From: JBBIKU01 sp037445245
GTDB taxonomy: Bacteria > Chloroflexota > Anaerolineae > Anaerolineales > Anaerolineaceae
DNA: 6,182 bases
Direction of reading: 5' to 3'
Assembly: GCA_037445245.1 (NCBI GenBank)
Contig: JBBIKU010000142.1
Location: 1 to 6,182, forward strand
Of this stretch, positions 5,755-6,182 are shown piece by piece. The notes under the pieces were generated by a model that searched no databases, was not told the origin of the DNA, and saw only the letters and a program-made list of their open reading frames with translations. The position numbers and the translations under genes were made by a program. Numbering within the stretch: position 1 is the stretch's first letter; each line of letters opens with the position of its first letter.

Positions 5755-6152
5755 GGCATTGGCAGTGGTGTGGTTATCAGTTCGGCGGTCAATCTTCGCT
5801 GCGGAGTCCTGTATGGCGTTTTCTGGCATTGGGAGCAGGGTTTCTGCCGGATGAGGATAAAAACATTTACTTCCCTCTGGCAATGGCAGCCGGTGTTGCC
5901 GGCAGCGGCTTGTTGCAAATCAATACCTGCGTTTCGAAGTCCTCGCCGCTGAAGAAGGTAGGTGGCGGCACAGCTTATTGGGTGTTGCTGTGGGTCGATC
6001 CCTATTCCCCTTATGCTTCCCTTTCTGCTGGTTTGGGCGGCGGTTTTATGTTTGCCATCCTGTTTGCGGTCGTGTGGGCAATAACTTCCAAGATTGGGGG
6101 GAATGTCGCTGGCGCCGTTACCGCAGCCCTCGTCGCCAGCCGCAGAAAATAA
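5434..6152 (+). pseudogene. Disrupted polytopic membrane protein gene, partner of the HTH-ATPase
   Basis: The gene starts at the ATGA overlap with the ATPase, so it was translationally coupled. The first 106 codons (5434-5751) encode two hydrophobic segments, LLFGSVQLLFWLLF (15-28) and HLFLPLVPSFAVAMVNILLG (72-91). A TAA stop at 5752-5754 interrupts the frame, but translation continues sensibly beyond it as GIGSGVVISSAVNLRCGVLYG. At a T4 run (5819-5822) the plausible reading slips by -1, giving FLALGAGFLPDEDKNIYFPL and AMAAGVAGSG. Near 5924 another -1 shift would give EVLAAEEGRWRHSLLG. From about 5990 the previous frame resumes with GGGFMFAILFAVVWAITS, GGNVAGAVTAALVAS and a TAA at 6150-6152. 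The stop and first shift are well supported; the other two are tentative. The intact ancestor would be about 240 residues with several Gly/Ala/Val-rich membrane helices. Function is unknown. Sequencing indels are an alternative for the frameshifts but not for the stop. Confidence 0.7.
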
Positions 6153-6160
6153 GTTCAACA

Positions 6161-6180
6161 GAAGGACGTTTTCATCCTTC
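6161..6180 (+). terminator. Possible terminator hairpin at the window edge
   Basis: GAAGGA (6161-6166) and TCCTTC (6175-6180) form a 6-bp stem with an 8-nt loop, 8 nt after the stop of the disrupted gene. The window ends 2 nt later, so a U-tract cannot be judged. Confidence 0.35.
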
Positions 6181-6182
6181 CG

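Noticed and set aside
5819..5823. Programmed -1 ribosomal frameshifting at the T4 run
   Set aside because: The bases do not form an X XXY YYZ slippery heptamer, and an in-frame stop lies upstream, so decay or sequence error explains it better.
5559..6158. A 199-codon minus-strand open frame opposite the disrupted membrane gene
   Set aside because: No motif is recognisable. The plus strand carries protein-like hydrophobic sequence in the expected position downstream of the ATPase.

Overview
The window looks like a chromosomal segment from a free-living bacterium, most likely a Chloroflexota (Anaerolineae-like) lineage. This placement rests on recall of families: a stand-alone bacterial Elp3, an exported serpin, and an ATPase with an XRE-like N-terminus followed by a Gly/Val/Ala-rich membrane protein. 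No rRNA, tRNA, CRISPR array or transposase is visible, so the placement is an inference. Coding DNA is GC-rich; the intergenic stretch around 4130-4240 is clearly AT-richer.

Layout. (1) 1-129: 3' flank with no gene I can support. (2) 130-1794, minus strand: a complete Elp3, a radical SAM plus GNAT enzyme for wobble uridine (U34) tRNA modification. (3) 1852-2622, plus strand, diverging from elp3 across a gap of about 57 bp: a class I SAM-dependent methyltransferase whose N-terminus, core and C-terminus resemble Trm9/ALKBH8, the enzyme that in eukaryotes methylates the cm5U34 product of Elongator. (4) 2684-3994, plus strand: a lipoprotein serpin with an inhibitory-type reactive-centre hinge, preceded by an 8-bp hairpin and a strong ribosome-binding site. 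(5) 3995-4240: a long hairpin terminator, a small palindrome, and a good extended -10 promoter overlapped by inverted repeats. (6) 4241-5437, plus strand: an XRE-like HTH fused to a P-loop ATPase. (7) 5434-6152, plus strand: a translationally coupled membrane-protein gene (ATGA overlap) broken by an in-frame stop and at least one frameshift. (8) 6153-6182: a small hairpin at the edge.

How the genes work together. The strongest functional link is the divergent elp3/Trm9-like pair. In eukaryotes Elp3, within Elongator, makes cm5U34 and Trm9 with Trm112 converts it to the methyl ester mcm5U34. The pairing suggests a compact bacterial version of that pathway, which I do not know to have been described. 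The serpin is probably an envelope-anchored protease inhibitor and looks functionally separate. The HTH-ATPase and its membrane partner form a second two-gene unit of unknown role. Its promoter carries operator-like repeats that could bind the ATPase's own HTH, and the membrane component appears decayed in this copy, or the assembly carries indels there.
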